Source: a virus
Virus record (IMG/VR): IMGVR_UViG_3300028581_000128
Coordinates: 1 to 34,217 of that record
DNA: 34,217 nucleotides
Direction: 5' to 3' (one strand)
Positions within the stretch are counted from its first letter, which is position 1. Each line of letters begins with the position of its first letter. A program made the translations under genes and the position numbers. Below the pieces are notes generated by a model. It worked only from the letters and a program-made list of their open reading frames with translations, did no database searches and was not told where the DNA came from. Positions 33,801 through 34,217 of the stretch are shown here, piece by piece.

Positions 33801-34217
33801 TGATATTGGACCACAGAATCAAGGTATTTTCACAAGTTTTAATGTTGGGCAAGACATTGGCAAAGCAACCAGTGAATCTTTGGAAGCGACAAATCAATTA
33901 GCAAATCAAAGTAATAACAGAGAGGGTTCGACACAAAGTACTTCACTATATAATTTGTATAAAAATAGAAGTTATCAATGTGATGTTGATATGTTAGGAA
34001 ACGCATTAATACAACCAACAATGTATTTTAATCTTAGAAATGTACCAATGTTTAGTGGTCCATATATGATTCTTTCAGTTGACCATAATATTAGACCTGG
34101 TTCATTTACAACAAGATTTACCGGAATTAGACAACCAACTGCTTCATTACCAAAGATTGATAATTTTATACAATCACTTAGACAAAAGTTGGTTCAAAAC
34201 ATAATTAATAAAAACAA
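27862..34217 (+). CDS. Giant baseplate hub-like protein (3' partial)
   Basis: An uninterrupted frame runs from ATG 27862 to the right edge, giving at least 2118 aa with no stop. The N-terminal part contains YPLFYLTIKGYYGKAVRL then FKIDLQFYTYKYTLLSELSM, a pattern of T4-like baseplate proteins. Around residues 1150-1215 there is an inserted beta domain (NGTCSVSGTTLTVTQ, QPGYLLAGLN, GTPGGKGKYEISPPQTG) of a type common in phage fibre and appendage proteins. The right end (MLGNALIQPTMYFNLRNVPM, FSGPYMILSVDHNIRPGSF) resembles the end of gpD/gp27-like hub proteins, so only a small C-terminal piece is probably missing. It starts inside the wedge gene (11-nt overlap). A hub or hub-associated role is inferred from order and motifs. 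Confidence 0.85.
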   Translation, partial: MVDKPENILVEFDYNNIIVIDPNKVVDENGVTKERLVKHENLVMYANLETKLLPRTKLAVGVANNDVFQTVSVATINFLKPGGKTYMDTSWTDEITGKDTVKGQGVNQPKQESIKNPNKDNDYYIRQTIQSNGKPGSVDNGLLGITSISIRQNTAFMPSISIELVDVKGRALFESGDNSPYAAFFNLPYPLFYLTIKGYYGKAVRLGLMLQKFNARYQADSGNFKIDLQFYTYKYTLLSELSMEALIAAPHMYKTRISRQSSSGGQSNTVTVNETITERGYQKIKEMYSEYKSKGLIPVDLPELTLVQLKNLLDTFIKTKLDTFTKQNLEPISGCDDYQKLLTEYQGVVFYYTAGSKPSWFTRYMDNKNVFILKNTKERVYSFKKELNSDDLRQAAITDLDAILTDFNQRLNTNPVAGQNGSYKIDGKTFNVKVNNPITFKVFISELTIDKVDLNETYYQRKGKQPTPAQIEQFKSELASSYSFNTFNIKLKTGENIPASNFFVFEGLNTFINLTDKMVKDLKVLRQEIEQKLAEALSNLLQNKNEGLGFIPNIRNILAVVFANGEAFLRMMDDVHTKAWELQNDRLRKQVILNEQTAGASQETFNNGDNANTPIYPWPQYIVETTGEDGHEKYELRYLGDASLISKTKGYLFNVWPEVEFVEEFIKGLTERKSPPSETKNDNEVLDIKRVSSNAIEFPISNYVFSNQEEVKFFYEIYERILYTINYSKISRVEDAPSFIDPIIKFISECEKTNIKNALEGGSPFIVDKLKNYLITSANFESLLRQFSNNGTGESWQNFIRGIFNTPYIRNTITNGEFEFLNPYIFSESFTEPKVSLTFEGELEKFLVSTTDNKFDFTDTFPFTNKDWIKKYLAQSVSIDSPESVFVTTDILKYNPNNKVIANFLPKTSNLFGRPLTSFIQLNSSEPEPINPSSQSTGPTNDMLKSFYNRPPEKRVLTEGTIRYLNYSGGVSFEQTTSILNTPYFVNSIQDGLKKFRNYDKHPFVASAYLFINSLPLATLKEKYLKYENGTNILQDYIFATFKKFGALHRVPYAWVLKYGSIWHRYKKFIEDGTDILENSWKDFDRIGNYDPITSATTKTYNLIINGAPIDIVLETNTIIGLETSTLLNVGFYPKLINDFNVFLNGYEIIQSNSQINGTCSVSGTTLTVTQINLASLQPGYLLAGLNLLPNTGIISQIDGTPGGKGKYEISPPQTGSTALFSVTNATSTGYNSTNIQNALDNSGLTMNYVSNAIIDYNQTIPQINAEIGIRVIPWSLAVESDDKQFMYLLPSSGSLFNQTKNECFGQGNTIKQQVLGNSAVYNGSVRLFWTAPNYGYFDNSRIKKILPEEYLKMIKTGDTLQDAFTLSGLNNEYSKMDEVFSVFEKDILDKFENEFLKFSKSIYDYEDSDNQVQTSQTLDDDPLLLMSVVRNEITNTNQSNNENKGTRDFRNFQSLMRTMLRIPKTIGSTGFEFVNKVQGEQFAVIQDILAKFLNVDATFKYGNPSNYERRLFSSFSTTPIVDRIEWKKYTTNTPNALPTLNGTVTLSNSQNNNIKEWAALFTYVGFSEIPELKYKNSGSYITDFFVDLNIEFTEENIKSFAPIIKIYATQKLNQFQSNYIPSPTPSSSPRTVATAILKSGDTINVQQFELKFRTTYINKDNVLLFESEYNSPTNNDIYTISGSDVYYKTLINNTIVGIFGSTTTVTTDPQYIISFDRVVPSSYSPTPSPINSLGSSAFNTAMTNYLNKINGFKNKVIDSLMIDVRNSLDSIKINPEEQISSELQGEPQTKLEIWETFKALNDKWIAGNDFKTKTLFEDVLLLDRASRNIGDKILVDIDSLKDRLQTVIESKSSKKTMLIFVQDILIENNFVVMNLPSYVNFYGVQDSVKNPKPKIENTLDFANTLFGTFTNVDYRESTAKMVCFYANKPSEQVDLKNNIDYRKRSDAFELRRASDNPLVENQIGKNDWDKSNRVVGFNVDIGPQNQGIFTSFNVGQDIGKATSESLEATNQLANQSNNREGSTQSTSLYNLYKNRSYQCDVDMLGNALIQPTMYFNLRNVPMFSGPYMILSVDHNIRPGSFTTRFTGIRQPTASLPKIDNFIQSLRQKLVQNIINKN

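Overview
The window looks like part of the structural (neck and tail) region of a large, AT-rich, T4-like contractile-tailed phage (myovirus). It encodes a family B DNA polymerase, a SNF2-type helicase, neck proteins, a tail terminator, a contractile tail sheath, a tail tube, a tail assembly chaperone, a tape measure and very large baseplate proteins. Start codons are preceded by A-rich stretches with almost no Shine-Dalgarno sequence, which is typical of Bacteroidota (Flavobacteriia-like) hosts. That host assignment is an inference. Stop codons TAA, TAG and TGA are all used normally, and no tRNA, rRNA, CRISPR or insertion sequence was seen.

Layout. 1-3433: end of an unknown gene, a minus-strand unknown gene, and a set of tail-fibre or adhesin genes (719-3380), two of which share the same N-terminus and a 56-bp leader repeat. 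3434-6327: DNA polymerase behind a sigma70-like promoter and a leader hairpin. 6326-12310 (minus strand): SNF2 helicase, an 873-aa fusion protein carrying a manganese-type superoxide dismutase domain, a gp13-like neck protein and a small protein, ending at a strong terminator. 12312-13864: gp14-like and gp15-like proteins. 13861-14083 (minus): a 54-aa ribbon-helix-helix regulator, too short for a usual ORF cutoff, with a 16-bp palindrome on its promoter. 14148-17488: tail sheath with a broken reading frame. 17612-18986: a zinc-finger/homing-endonuclease-like fragment and a HAD-fold protein. 19136-34217: tail tube, frameshifted tail assembly chaperone, tape measure, a 1676-aa baseplate protein with an OmpA-like domain, a LysM/gp53-like wedge protein, and a hub-like protein of more than 2118 aa that runs off the end.

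Two promoter classes seem to organise the genes. TTGAC-type -35 elements with a -10 at 16-17 nt lie before the polymerase, the helicase and the small regulator (likely early). A TATTTAT element, usually 19-23 or 42-47 nt upstream of the start codon, lies before most structural genes (likely late). The superoxide dismutase fusion, the HAD protein and the first unknown minus-strand gene are in the late class. They also share a short hydrophobic/basic N-terminal leader ending in an (L/I)-x-E motif, like T4 capsid-targeting peptides. The most interesting hypothesis here is that this phage loads a processed enzyme cargo, including superoxide dismutase, into its virion.
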